Assembly (NCBI GenBank): GCA_964532155.1
Contig: CAZHGN010000022.1
Span: 1 to 25,303, forward strand
DNA: 25,303 nucleotides
Direction: 5' to 3'
From: HGM11416 sp964532155
Lineage (GTDB): Bacteria; Bacillota; Clostridia; Christensenellales; Borkfalkiaceae
Of the stretch, positions 14,857 to 22,140 are shown piece by piece. The translations under genes and the position numbers were made by a program. The first letter of the stretch is position 1. Each line of letters opens with the position of its first letter. The notes under the pieces were generated by a model. That model was not told the origin of the DNA and searched no databases. It saw only the letters and a program-made list of their open reading frames with translations.

Positions 14857-15870
14857 ATGAAAAAACTGCTTATAGCGCTTCTCGCCGTCGCACTTTCGTT
14901 CTGCGCTTTTGCTTGCGGAAACGATAGCGATATCGATCCTAACGAAAAAGCGGCTTATACCTTCGTAATGCCCGACGGCGCACCCGTTCTTGCGGCGATC
15001 AACCTTATCAAGAATTATCCCGAGATCGACGGGCACAAAATAGAATATAAAATCGTTCCCGCGGCGAATATCGGTCAAGAATTTCTTAAAAACGCACAGC
15101 TTGCCGTTATGCCTACGAACGCCGCCGCCAAGCTTTATAACGCGGGCAACGACTTGCGTCTTGCTTCGGTCAACGTTTTCGGCGTTATGTATATGATCGG
15201 GCAGACGGAGTTTTCTTCCCTCGAAGACCTTAAGGGTAAGGTCGTTTACAGCATAGGCGAGGGCAATACCCCCGACCTTCTTATGAAATACTTTTTGAAG
15301 GAAGCGGGCGTGGAATACGTCAAGGGCGATACGCCCGTCGAAGGAAAGGTTTCGTTCGTGTACGTTAACGAGGCGCCGAATGTTATTCAGGCAATGAAGG
15401 CATGGCAGAGTGCCAAGACGAAAAAGAGGGCGGATTACGGCGTTATAGGTCAGCCGGCTGTTAAGGGTGCGCTCACTCAGCTCACGAATACCAAAATCGT
15501 TTTCGATTTCCAAAAAGAATGGAAGGACAACAACGACGGAACGGATTATCCTCAAGCGGGCGTCGTCGTAAAGGGCAAGGTTGCCGAAGACGCTTCGTTT
15601 ATCGCCGCTTTAAGGCAGGCGCTTGCCCAAAACTACGAATATATTTCCGCTAATCCCGCCGTTGTAAACGAGGTTCTCGATGCTAACGGTTCGTCACTGA
15701 AAATGTCGTTCGACAAGGCGCTTATAGATAGCTGTAACCTGACCTATAAGTCGGCTATCGAGGCAAAAACCGCCCTCGAGGCGTACTTTACCAAGGCGGC
15801 GGCTAACGACGAAAGCGCCAAAAACTTTTTCGGCGGAAAACTTCCGTCCGACGGTTTTTACGTTGCCTAA
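14857..15870 (+). CDS. ABC importer substrate-binding lipoprotein (SsuA/ThiY/TauA-like)
   Basis: A 337-residue extracellular binding protein with an N-terminal lipoprotein signal (MKKLLIALLAVALSF...C20). The residue at -3 of the cleavage site is Ala, a slightly imperfect lipobox. The mature part is a type II periplasmic-binding fold of the NMT1/SsuA kind, with MPDGAPVLAAINLI near the ligand site and the LEDLKGKVVYSIGEGNTPDLLMKYFL segment typical of the group. Related proteins bind sulfonates, nitrate, taurine or thiamine precursors; nothing here decides between them, and no TPP riboswitch is present. AAGGAG lies nine bases before the ATG. The permease and ATPase genes follow after a hairpin and an assembly gap. 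Confidence 0.88.
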   Translation: MKKLLIALLAVALSFCAFACGNDSDIDPNEKAAYTFVMPDGAPVLAAINLIKNYPEIDGHKIEYKIVPAANIGQEFLKNAQLAVMPTNAAAKLYNAGNDLRLASVNVFGVMYMIGQTEFSSLEDLKGKVVYSIGEGNTPDLLMKYFLKEAGVEYVKGDTPVEGKVSFVYVNEAPNVIQAMKAWQSAKTKKRADYGVIGQPAVKGALTQLTNTKIVFDFQKEWKDNNDGTDYPQAGVVVKGKVAEDASFIAALRQALAQNYEYISANPAVVNEVLDANGSSLKMSFDKALIDSCNLTYKSAIEAKTALEAYFTKAAANDESAKNFFGGKLPSDGFYVA

Positions 15871-15885
15871 GAGTTAGTAAAAAAT

Positions 15886-15915
15886 GCCGAGAACGGGTTG
15901 TTACGTTTTCTCGGC
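15886..15915 (+). other. Hairpin after the binding-protein gene
   Basis: GCCGAGAA/TTCTCGGC with a 14-base loop, without a T-run. A stability hairpin at this place would favour more binding protein than permease, a common arrangement in importer operons. Confidence 0.5.
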
Positions 15916-15971
15916 GTGCGCGCTTAATTTAGTATTTTTTGCGTTGAAACATGCTTGTTATACGGCTTGTT

Positions 15972-16071
15972 NNNNNNNNNNNNNNNNNNNNNNNNNNNNN
16001 NNNNNNNNNNNNNNNNNNNNNNNNNNNNNNNNNNNNNNNNNNNNNNNNNNNNNNNNNNNNNNNNNNNNNNN
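15972..16071. other. Scaffold gap (100 N) with identical 19-bp flanks
   Basis: One hundred N. The 19 bases before it (15953-15971) and after it (16072-16090) are identical, with GCTTGT occurring twice in each. The contig ends therefore overlap or stop inside a tandem repeat, and the real distance is unknown. Confidence 0.97.
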
Positions 16072-16105
16072 GCTTGTTATACGGCTTGTTTTTGAGGATG
16101 GAGCA

Positions 16106-16882
16106 ATGAAAAAATGGCAGTCGGCGGTTTATCCGTTTATATCCCTCGCTTGCGTGCTTTTAATATGGTTCGTTGCGAGCGAGGCGACCGGTTCCGAATA
16201 TTTACTGCCGTCGCCGACGGCGACGATCGCACGGCTTTTCGAGATAGTTTTCGGGGAGGCGGGCGAGTTTTGGCTTGCCGTCGCACAGACGGTCTTGCAC
16301 GCTTTCGTTTCGTTCGTGCTGGCATTCGTTTTCGCGGTTATTCTTGCTGTGGCGGCAAGCGTAAGCCGCACGGTAGAGCGCGTTTTGTCGCCAATCGTAA
16401 TTACCGTACGAGTCGCGCCGACTATGAGCGTTATATTTCTCTCGTTTTTGTGGGTTGATTCAAAGAACAGCCCATATCTCGTGGGTGTGTTCGTGCTCTT
16501 CCCAATGCTTTATTCGCGCATTTTGTCGGCTATAACGTCGGTCGACGGCGATCTTCTCGAAATGGCTCGAGTGTACGAGGTAAAGCGTTCGGACGTCGTC
16601 AGATATCTGTATTTGCCGCACGTCGCGGGGACGATGGCGGACGAATGCCCCGGTCTTTTATCGTTCGGCATAAAACTCGCCGTTTCGGGCGAAGCCGTTG
16701 CGCAAAGCGGAATAAACTTGGGCAGTCTTATGCAGTCGTCAAAAGCCAATTACGATACGGCGGCGCTCGTCGCCTATACCGTTGCGGCGATTTTAGTCGG
16801 CTTTTTGCTCGAGCGGTTGCTAAAAGCAATCATTGGTTTATGTGGGAGGCGGCACTATGCCAAAGTTGGAAAAAATAAGTAA
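16106..16882 (+). CDS. ABC importer permease (SsuC/TauC/ThiX-like)
   Basis: A 258-residue membrane protein of the BPD-type permease family. Six hydrophobic segments are visible. The cytoplasmic coupling loop around VDGDLLEMARVYEVKRSDVV is the EAA-like region that contacts the ATPase. The open frame continues upstream through the N gap, but that part is an artefact; the ATG at 16106 has GAGGATGGAG just before it and gives the expected length and first helix. It overlaps the ATPase gene by 26 bp. Together with the lipoprotein upstream it should form one importer, with transport direction inferred from the binding protein. Confidence 0.88.
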   Translation: MKKWQSAVYPFISLACVLLIWFVASEATGSEYLLPSPTATIARLFEIVFGEAGEFWLAVAQTVLHAFVSFVLAFVFAVILAVAASVSRTVERVLSPIVITVRVAPTMSVIFLSFLWVDSKNSPYLVGVFVLFPMLYSRILSAITSVDGDLLEMARVYEVKRSDVVRYLYLPHVAGTMADECPGLLSFGIKLAVSGEAVAQSGINLGSLMQSSKANYDTAALVAYTVAAILVGFLLERLLKAIIGLCGRRHYAKVGKNK

Positions 16883-17546
16883 AAAGTACGGCTATAGGTC
16901 GGTTTTCGATAATTTCGACTTGGATATTGCGGATAATAAAGTTACCGTTATTTTGGGGCCGTCCGGCGTGGGCAAGACGACGCTTCTTAACGCGTTGGCA
17001 GGACTTATTTCGTTCGACGGAAGCGCCATAGCGGATAAGCCCGTTTCTTATATATTTCAGTCGCCAAGACTTTTGGAGCGGCTTACGGTGAAAGAAAATT
17101 TGCGGTTCGTATTGCGAAAATTCGGCACGCCGAACGATATGATCGTTGACGAAATGCTCGATGCGGTCGGTTTGAGCGGACGAGAGAACGCCTTTCCTCG
17201 GGAGCTTTCGGGGGGAGAAAAACAGCGAGTCGGCATTGCTCGCGCTTTTATTTATCCTTCTAAAACGCTGCTTATGGACGAGCCGTTTACTTCGCTCGAT
17301 TTTTCGCTTAAGCTAAGGCTTATGCAAACTTTTATTAATCTGCTAAAAAAATCGCCGAAAACGGTCGTTTTCGTTACGCACGACGTTGACGAGGCGTTAT
17401 CGCTTGCCGACGAAATAGTCGTTTTGGGCGCAAACCGCGTGGTTTACCGCAAAAGCCTCGAGCGGGGCGCTAACTTAGGCGCGCTTACGGGGGTGGCTGC
17501 GGACGAGGTCAGAGCCGAACTTTTTAAAGCGCTTGCCGCCCTTTAA
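16857..17546 (+). CDS. ABC importer ATP-binding subunit (SsuB/TauB-like)
   Basis: A 229-residue ATPase subunit. Walker A GPSGVGKTT is at 34-42, then the Q-loop region (SYIFQSPRLLERLTVKENL), signature LSGGEKQRVGIARAF, Walker B LLMDEPFTSLD and switch VFVTHDVDEAL. The start at 16857 has GGAGG seven bases upstream; an earlier in-frame ATG at 16833 lacks this. The gene begins inside the permease gene, so the two are probably translationally coupled. It completes the binding protein-permease-ATPase set. No strong terminator follows before the toxin-like gene. Confidence 0.92.
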   Translation: MPKLEKISKKYGYRSVFDNFDLDIADNKVTVILGPSGVGKTTLLNALAGLISFDGSAIADKPVSYIFQSPRLLERLTVKENLRFVLRKFGTPNDMIVDEMLDAVGLSGRENAFPRELSGGEKQRVGIARAFIYPSKTLLMDEPFTSLDFSLKLRLMQTFINLLKKSPKTVVFVTHDVDEALSLADEIVVLGANRVVYRKSLERGANLGALTGVAADEVRAELFKALAAL

Positions 17547-17696
17547 TCTCGTTGAAAACCCTTCGTTTCGTATAACCCATTTTGTTTAAAAAAAATGAAC
17601 GCTGCGGTATAACTAATTAATTCCGAGTCAATAATAGGAATGCGTAACGCCGTCTGCCGAATTTCGGCATAAAATATAGCGGGGCGCGTTTCTATT

Positions 17697-18080
17697 ATGG
17701 ATTGTCGTTTTCAGTTTATTAAAAGAGGCGAATTGTATTATGCCGATTTAAGCCCCGTCGTCGGTAGCGAGCAGGGCGGAATAAGACCGGTGCTCGTCGT
17801 GCAGAACGATATCGGTAACAAATACAGTCCCACGGTAATTGCCGCCGCCGTTACGAGTAAACTTTCCAAGGCTCGTCTTCCGACTCATATCGAGCTGAGC
17901 GCAAGCGTTTACGGCTTGATGCGCGACAGCGTTGTACTATTGGAGCAAATCCGCACGATAGACAAACGTCGGTTAAAGGAAAGAATAGGGCTTTTGTCCC
18001 CTCAAATGATGAACGAGGTGGACGGAGCCTTGCTTATCAGCCTCGGCTTTAGCAAGGACTATCTCGCAAAAAAGGCTTGA
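17697..18080 (+). CDS. MazF/PemK-family endoribonuclease toxin without adjacent antitoxin
   Basis: A 127-residue protein closely resembling the EndoA (NdoA)/MazF group of Bacillota. KRGELYYADLSPVVGSEQGG opens the core, followed by RPVLVVQND, the AAAVTSKLSKARLPTHIEL segment and SVVLLEQIRTIDKRRL. Such enzymes cut mRNA at specific short sequences. The N-terminal MDCRFQF adds a few residues to the usual start, and the ribosome binding site is poor, so the true start may differ by a few codons. MazE/EndoAI-type antitoxins normally lie directly upstream, but 17547-17696 encodes nothing of that kind. A terminator-like hairpin follows at 18122-18153. Confidence 0.88.
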   Translation: MDCRFQFIKRGELYYADLSPVVGSEQGGIRPVLVVQNDIGNKYSPTVIAAAVTSKLSKARLPTHIELSASVYGLMRDSVVLLEQIRTIDKRRLKERIGLLSPQMMNEVDGALLISLGFSKDYLAKKA

Positions 18081-18121
18081 CGTATAATTCGCCGAAACAA
18101 CCGAATATTTTACTACTAAAG

Positions 18122-18153
18122 ACGGTTTTTGATTATTTCAAAAGCCGTTTTTC
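18122..18153 (+). terminator. Terminator after the MazF-like gene
   Basis: ACGGTTTT pairs with AAAAGCCGT (one bulge) and ends in five Ts. It lies 41 bases past the stop. Confidence 0.65.
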
Positions 18154-18216
18154 ACGCTAAAATTCAGGGCAGATATCCGTTTAAAAGTTTTTTCTAAAAT
18201 TTTTTAGGATTATTTT

Positions 18217-18239
18217 CCCGCATTTTATGCGGATTTTTA
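18217..18239 (+). terminator. Second terminator-like hairpin
   Basis: CCGCAT/ATGCGG with a three-base loop (18218-18232) followed by ATTTTTA. It insulates the heat-shock promoter downstream. Confidence 0.55.
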
Positions 18240-18269
18240 GGACAAACAAAAAATATTTTTAAAAAAGTG

Positions 18270-18297
18270 TTGACAAACGGAAAAATAGTGCTATAAT
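18270..18297 (+). promoter_or_regulatory. Sigma-A promoter of the Hsp20 gene
   Basis: TTGACA, 16 nt, TATAAT. The CIRCE operator begins two bases after the -10 box, placing it over the start point. Confidence 0.9.
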
Positions 18298-18298
18298 A

Positions 18299-18325
18299 TT
18301 AGCAGTCAATGAAAGAGAGTGCTAA
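18299..18325 (+). promoter_or_regulatory. CIRCE operator (HrcA binding site)
   Basis: TTAGCAGTC, nine bases, GAGTGCTAA. This matches the CIRCE consensus (TTAGCACTC-N9-GAGTGCTAA) with one change, C to G, in the left arm. Its position at the start site implies repression by HrcA at normal temperature. The right arm is also part of a second dyad GAGTG-CTAA-CACTC (18317-18330). Confidence 0.92.
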
Positions 18326-18396
18326 CACTCAAACAAGCCGATTGCTAAAACGGCGTTCGTTGGCAAGTAACAAAACAGTTTAAAGGAGTAGTAAAA

Positions 18397-18807
18397 ATGA
18401 AAAATTATCTTATTGAAAAAAGCAACGGAGACTTATTCTCGGAGGTGTTCGGCGATTTATTCAAGCCGGTATTTTACGGTGACGGTTGCAGTTATATGGC
18501 GACCGACGTTAGAGAGCGCGAAGGCGCGTACGATATAGAGATCGAGATGCCCGGTTTTGAAAAAAACGATATTTCGGTTGATTTCGAAAAAGGGTATTTA
18601 ACCGTAAGCGCTAAAAAGGAAGACAAGCGCGAAGAGGGCAATAAGTATATCAGTCGCGAAAGGCACCGTGTTTGCAGACGTAGCTATTACGTCGGCGAAA
18701 TCGACGAAAACGGTATTACCGCCAAGTACGAAAACGGCGTGCTCACTGTTACCTTGCCCAAGCGCGTAGAAGAAAAGCCCGTTCCTAAAAAGATCAATAT
18801 CGACTAA
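18397..18807 (+). CDS. Small heat shock protein, Hsp20/alpha-crystallin family
   Basis: A 136-residue ATP-independent holdase chaperone. A short N-terminal arm (about 1-35) precedes the alpha-crystallin domain (about 36-125), with TDVREREGAYDIEIEMPGF at its start, SVDFEKGYLTVSAKK, and the closing ENGVLTVTLPK motif. The end KKINID corresponds to the C-terminal I-x-I dimer-linking motif (here INI). AAAGGAG lies upstream of the ATG with good spacing. It is monocistronic, with an HrcA-type operator over the promoter and a terminator at 18959-18992. Control by HrcA is inferred from the operator; hrcA is not in the window. Confidence 0.95.
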   Translation: MKNYLIEKSNGDLFSEVFGDLFKPVFYGDGCSYMATDVREREGAYDIEIEMPGFEKNDISVDFEKGYLTVSAKKEDKREEGNKYISRERHRVCRRSYYVGEIDENGITAKYENGVLTVTLPKRVEEKPVPKKINID

Positions 18808-19117
18808 GCGCGGTATTGCAGTTATCGCGTGGCGCCCGACTTTATATAAAATATAATACGCTTTCGCCAAGCGATATTGCCCGCGTGCAACGATAGCCGC
18901 GTATGCGGTTTTTCAAGCGGCGAAAATTAAATAGTTTTTTCGGCTTAAGCCGTTATCCGTCCGACGTTTTTTGCGTCGGACTTTTTGTTTTTACTGCATT
19001 TTTTGCCGCTTTAACTTTTTAGCAACAATTAAATTACAAAAAAATAATAAGCGATTAACCTTTTTTTAAAAAAGGGGTGGTAAAATACGGGCGTAAAAAA
19101 AATTACGAGGTGCTCAA
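18808..19117. other. Gene-free region between Hsp20 and the ABC-2 operon
   Basis: Holds a small CCGC/GCGG hairpin with five Ts (about 18897-18913), a 12-bp perfect palindrome CGGCTTAAGCCG (18941-18952), the main terminator (18959-18992) and, near 19080, a TAAAAT box that may belong to the next operon. Otherwise nothing recognised. Confidence 0.6.
18959..18992 (+). terminator. Main terminator of the Hsp20 gene region
   Basis: An 8-bp stem GTCCGACG/CGTCGGAC with a seven-base loop (18959-18981), followed by TTTTTGTTTTT. Confidence 0.88.
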
Positions 19118-19480
19118 ATGACAGACGCTAAGAGAAAAGAGATTTTAGAAATTAGAAACAGTTATACCGAAAAGAAACCGTCCAAAACGGATGAACTTAA
19201 GGCTTTGGATAATAAGGTAAGAACGCCCGTGCTTATTTGCGCGTATACGTTCGGCAGTATCGCCGCGCTCGTGTTTGGCGGCGGAATGTGCCTTTCGATG
19301 AAGGTTATAGGGGCAAAATTGCCCGATTTTATCGGAATTGCCGTAGGAGTCGTCGGAATGCTTTTGTGCTGGCTTAACTACGTTTTGTATAAGAGATTTT
19401 TGAAAAAGAGAAAGGCAAAGTACGCTAACGCCATTTTAAAGCTTTGCGACGAAGCCGAAAACGACGAGGTAATAGCATGA
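19118..19480 (+). CDS. Hypothetical two-helix membrane protein, first gene of the ABC-2 operon
   Basis: A 120-residue protein I do not recognise. It has a charged N-terminal part (about 1-34) that looks helical, two transmembrane segments (about 36-59 and 70-91) with a short link, and a basic then acidic C-terminal tail. GAGGTG lies about six bases upstream of the ATG. Its stop overlaps the next ATPase start (ATGA), so it is translationally coupled to the exporter. An accessory subunit of that exporter is a reasonable guess, but no motif supports it. Confidence 0.8.
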   Translation: MTDAKRKEILEIRNSYTEKKPSKTDELKALDNKVRTPVLICAYTFGSIAALVFGGGMCLSMKVIGAKLPDFIGIAVGVVGMLLCWLNYVLYKRFLKKRKAKYANAILKLCDEAENDEVIA

Positions 19481-20385
19481 ACGCGATTGAAATAAGAGGA
19501 CTTAAAAAGTCGTTTAGAGGAATTTACGCGCTTGACGGCTTGAATATGACGGTGCCCGTCGGTGCGATTTACGGATTTATCGGCGAAAACGGCAGCGGTA
19601 AATCGACCACGGAAAAGCTTATTTGCGGACATTTGGTGGCTGACGGCGGAGAAATAAAACTGTTCGGCAAGGATTTTACCGATGCGGGAGTCAGAGCGCG
19701 CGTCGGTGCGCTTATTGAAAACGCAGGGTGCTTTCCCGAGGCAAGCGTTTATACCAATCTTCGCATGCAAACCATTAATCTCGGAATTAAAAATCCCGAC
19801 GAGGAGATAAGCCGCGTTCTTAAAATCGTCAGAATGGAAGAATTTGCCGACATGAAATTCAAGCGTTGCTCGCTTGGCATGAAGCAGAGGATAGGCATTG
19901 CAATGGCGCTGCTCGGCAATCCCGCACTGCTCATATTGGACGAACCGATTAACGGTTTGGACGCCGACGGAATGCGGCTCATGCGCGAAATACTCACCGA
20001 TATAACCAAGGAAAAGGGTTGTACCGTGCTAATATCGTCGCACGTGCTCGGCGAGCTTGAAAAAATTGCAACGCATTACGGCATTATTCGCCGAGGCAAA
20101 ATGATTGCCGAGCTTACGCACGAGGAAATGGACGGGCGCGCGCGTGCGTTCGCATCGCTTAAAACGCGCGACCTTTTAGGCGCGATTGGCGTTCTTAAGG
20201 AAAAATACGCCGACGTGCGCAAGGAAGGGGATAGCGTTTGCGTTTACGACGTATCCGACTCGGCGGCTATAGCGGAATATCTTATGGCGAGAGGGTTTGC
20301 CGTAAGCGAGATTAAAAGAAATAAGGTGGGGCTCGAGGAATATTACGTAGAGTTGATGAGCCGCAAGGAGGAAAAACCGGTATGA
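19477..20385 (+). CDS. ABC-2 type exporter ATPase 1 (BcrA/CcmA-like)
   Basis: A 302-residue ATPase with Walker A GENGSGKST at 36-44, signature CSLGMKQRIGIAMAL, Walker B LLILDEPINGLD and switch ISSHVLGELEKIATHYGII. The signature is LGMKQ rather than LSGGQ, a feature of the BcrA-like group that includes lantibiotic- and bacitracin-immunity transporters. The C-terminal 80 residues form the extra domain of that group. The start at 19477 (ATGA overlap, GAGGT upstream) was preferred over an earlier in-frame ATG at 19444. Its stop overlaps the permease start by ATGA. It is visibly related over its whole length to the ATPase at 21241, suggesting duplication. Confidence 0.92.
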   Translation: MNAIEIRGLKKSFRGIYALDGLNMTVPVGAIYGFIGENGSGKSTTEKLICGHLVADGGEIKLFGKDFTDAGVRARVGALIENAGCFPEASVYTNLRMQTINLGIKNPDEEISRVLKIVRMEEFADMKFKRCSLGMKQRIGIAMALLGNPALLILDEPINGLDADGMRLMREILTDITKEKGCTVLISSHVLGELEKIATHYGIIRRGKMIAELTHEEMDGRARAFASLKTRDLLGAIGVLKEKYADVRKEGDSVCVYDVSDSAAIAEYLMARGFAVSEIKRNKVGLEEYYVELMSRKEEKPV

Positions 20386-21221
20386 CGAATAGCGAAACGA
20401 ACTTTAAAACGCCGACGTTCAAGGAAAGGCTTGGCGGCATGCTCGGCGTCGATTTTTACAGACTTTTTCACACACCGCTGTTTTATATCTTTTTAGGAAT
20501 AGCGGCGATCATTCCCGCACTCGTTTCGGCAATGACGACTATGCCCGACCAAAACGGCAACGTCGCGGCGCCTATGTATAGCAGTGTTTGGCAAATTATA
20601 GCGGCAACCGAACCGCTGTACGTAATAAAAAGCATTTCCGACTACGCAAATATGAATATGGTGTTTATATTTGGCGGAATAATGGTTTCAATATTCATCG
20701 GGCACGATTATAGCAGCGGTTACGTAAAACAACTTTTCACTACCCATGCGAAAAAGCAGGATTATATGATATCAAAAAGTTTGACGTGCGCTTTTGCAAT
20801 GGCTTGCATGTGCGTAACCTATCTTGTCGGCGGTATCGTCGGCGGGCTTATCGCGGGCTACGAAACGACGGTCAACGTTGGCTCGCTTATCTGCGCAATC
20901 GTCGGCAAAGCGGTGATGAGCCTCGGTTGGGCAAGCTTATATACCTTTTTAAACGTGATTTTCAGAAGATATTTCGGAGTATCCATATGTTCGAGCTTTT
21001 TCTTCGGTACGGGTATAGTCATCATCGGTATAGCCGCTATCGTCGAAAATTTATCGCTGCCGACCGCTTTTCTTAACGTATTCCTTTACGGCTCGTCGGT
21101 CAACGCTTGCCTTACGAGCAATCTTTTAAGCTTGGTCACATGCGTTATAATTTCGGCGGCGTGGTCTGTTATTTATAATTTGCTCGGAACGGCGATACTG
21201 TCTAAGAGCGACGTTTACTGA
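20382..21221 (+). CDS. ABC-2 type exporter permease 1
   Basis: A 279-residue membrane protein with about six hydrophobic segments and a short cytoplasmic N-terminus. The segment HDYSSGYVKQLFTTHAKKQDYMISK, after the second helix, matches the conserved region of ABC-2 permeases paired with BcrA-like ATPases and has a clear counterpart in permease 2 (DDFTSGYAKNLFTVRTERGDYVLSK). AAGGAGG lies upstream of the ATG, which overlaps the ATPase stop. With ATPase 1 it should form a small exporter or immunity-type transporter; the substrate is unknown. Confidence 0.87.
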   Translation: MTNSETNFKTPTFKERLGGMLGVDFYRLFHTPLFYIFLGIAAIIPALVSAMTTMPDQNGNVAAPMYSSVWQIIAATEPLYVIKSISDYANMNMVFIFGGIMVSIFIGHDYSSGYVKQLFTTHAKKQDYMISKSLTCAFAMACMCVTYLVGGIVGGLIAGYETTVNVGSLICAIVGKAVMSLGWASLYTFLNVIFRRYFGVSICSSFFFGTGIVIIGIAAIVENLSLPTAFLNVFLYGSSVNACLTSNLLSLVTCVIISAAWSVIYNLLGTAILSKSDVY

Positions 21222-21240
21222 CGTTATACGGGAGAATAAA

Positions 21241-22140
21241 ATGAACGCTATAGAAATAAGAAATCTTTATAAAAATTTTGGAGAAAGACAAGCCGTTTGC
21301 GGTTTGAATATGACCGTTCCGCTCGGTTCGATTTACGGTTTTATCGGCGAAAACGGCAGCGGAAAATCTACTACTGAAAAAATACTTTGCGGACTTATGC
21401 CTAAAAACGGCGGTGAAATTAAGTTGTTCGGCAAAAGTCATCTCGATCAATCGGTGCGCGCTCGCGTCGGCGTGCTTATCGAAGCGCCCGGATGCTTTCC
21501 CTCGCTTACCGTATTCGATAATCTTGCCCTGCAGGCGACTAATCTCGGACTTGAAAACGTCGAGGAAGAAGTTATAAAAATGCTTAAACTCGTGAGAATG
21601 GAAGGCGCAGCCGGCAATAAATATAAGAATTGCTCGCTCGGAATGAAACAGCGCGTGGGCATTGCTATGGCGCTTTTGGGCGCGCCCGACCTTTTGGTGC
21701 TCGACGAGCCGCTTAACGGTCTGGATGCCGACGGAATGCGCATCATGCGCGAAGTGTTTTGCGATATCGTAAAAGACGGCAAGCGCAGTATACTCGTGTC
21801 GTCGCACTTGCTCGGCGAATTGCAAAAGGTCGCAACGCATTACGGTATTATTCGTCACGGAAAAATGCTTTGCGAAATGACGGCGAGCCAATTGGACGAA
21901 AGCTGTCGTACCTTCGTCGCGCTAAAAGCCGAAGACCAAAAAACCGCAAAATCGGTTTTGTGTAATAGCTTTAACCGCGTGGAAACGGACGAAGAAGGAT
22001 ATATTCGCGTGTACGACGACGTGAGCGCGGAAAAAGTTTTCGAAACGCTTTATAACAAGGGCGTTAGAGTGACCGAACTCAAAACGGATAAAATCGGGTT
22101 GGAAGAGTATTATATCGACTTGATGAAGGAGAGCAAATAA
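21241..22140 (+). CDS. ABC-2 type exporter ATPase 2 (BcrA/CcmA-like)
   Basis: A 299-residue paralogue of the ATPase at 19477, with the same Walker A position (GENGSGKST at 36-44), signature CSLGMKQRVGIAMAL, Walker B LLVLDEPLNGLD and SSHLLGELQKVATHYGII. The two share long identical runs (GLNMTVP, IYGFIGENGSGKSTTEK) yet differ clearly in the C-terminal 90 residues, where permease-specific contacts might lie. It begins 19 bp after permease 1, preceded by ACGGGAGAA, and its stop overlaps the start of permease 2 (TAATG). Homo- or heterodimer formation with ATPase 1 are both possible. Confidence 0.92.
   Translation: MNAIEIRNLYKNFGERQAVCGLNMTVPLGSIYGFIGENGSGKSTTEKILCGLMPKNGGEIKLFGKSHLDQSVRARVGVLIEAPGCFPSLTVFDNLALQATNLGLENVEEEVIKMLKLVRMEGAAGNKYKNCSLGMKQRVGIAMALLGAPDLLVLDEPLNGLDADGMRIMREVFCDIVKDGKRSILVSSHLLGELQKVATHYGIIRHGKMLCEMTASQLDESCRTFVALKAEDQKTAKSVLCNSFNRVETDEEGYIRVYDDVSAEKVFETLYNKGVRVTELKTDKIGLEEYYIDLMKESK

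Noticed and set aside
14680..15555. Minus-strand open frame of 291 codons
   Set aside because: It lies antisense to the importer lipoprotein gene and its C-terminal part is just the translated 27-bp repeats.
15884..16105. N-terminal extension of the importer permease through the N gap
   Set aside because: The extension passes 100 N and a repeat. The ATG at 16106 has a ribosome binding site and gives normal length.
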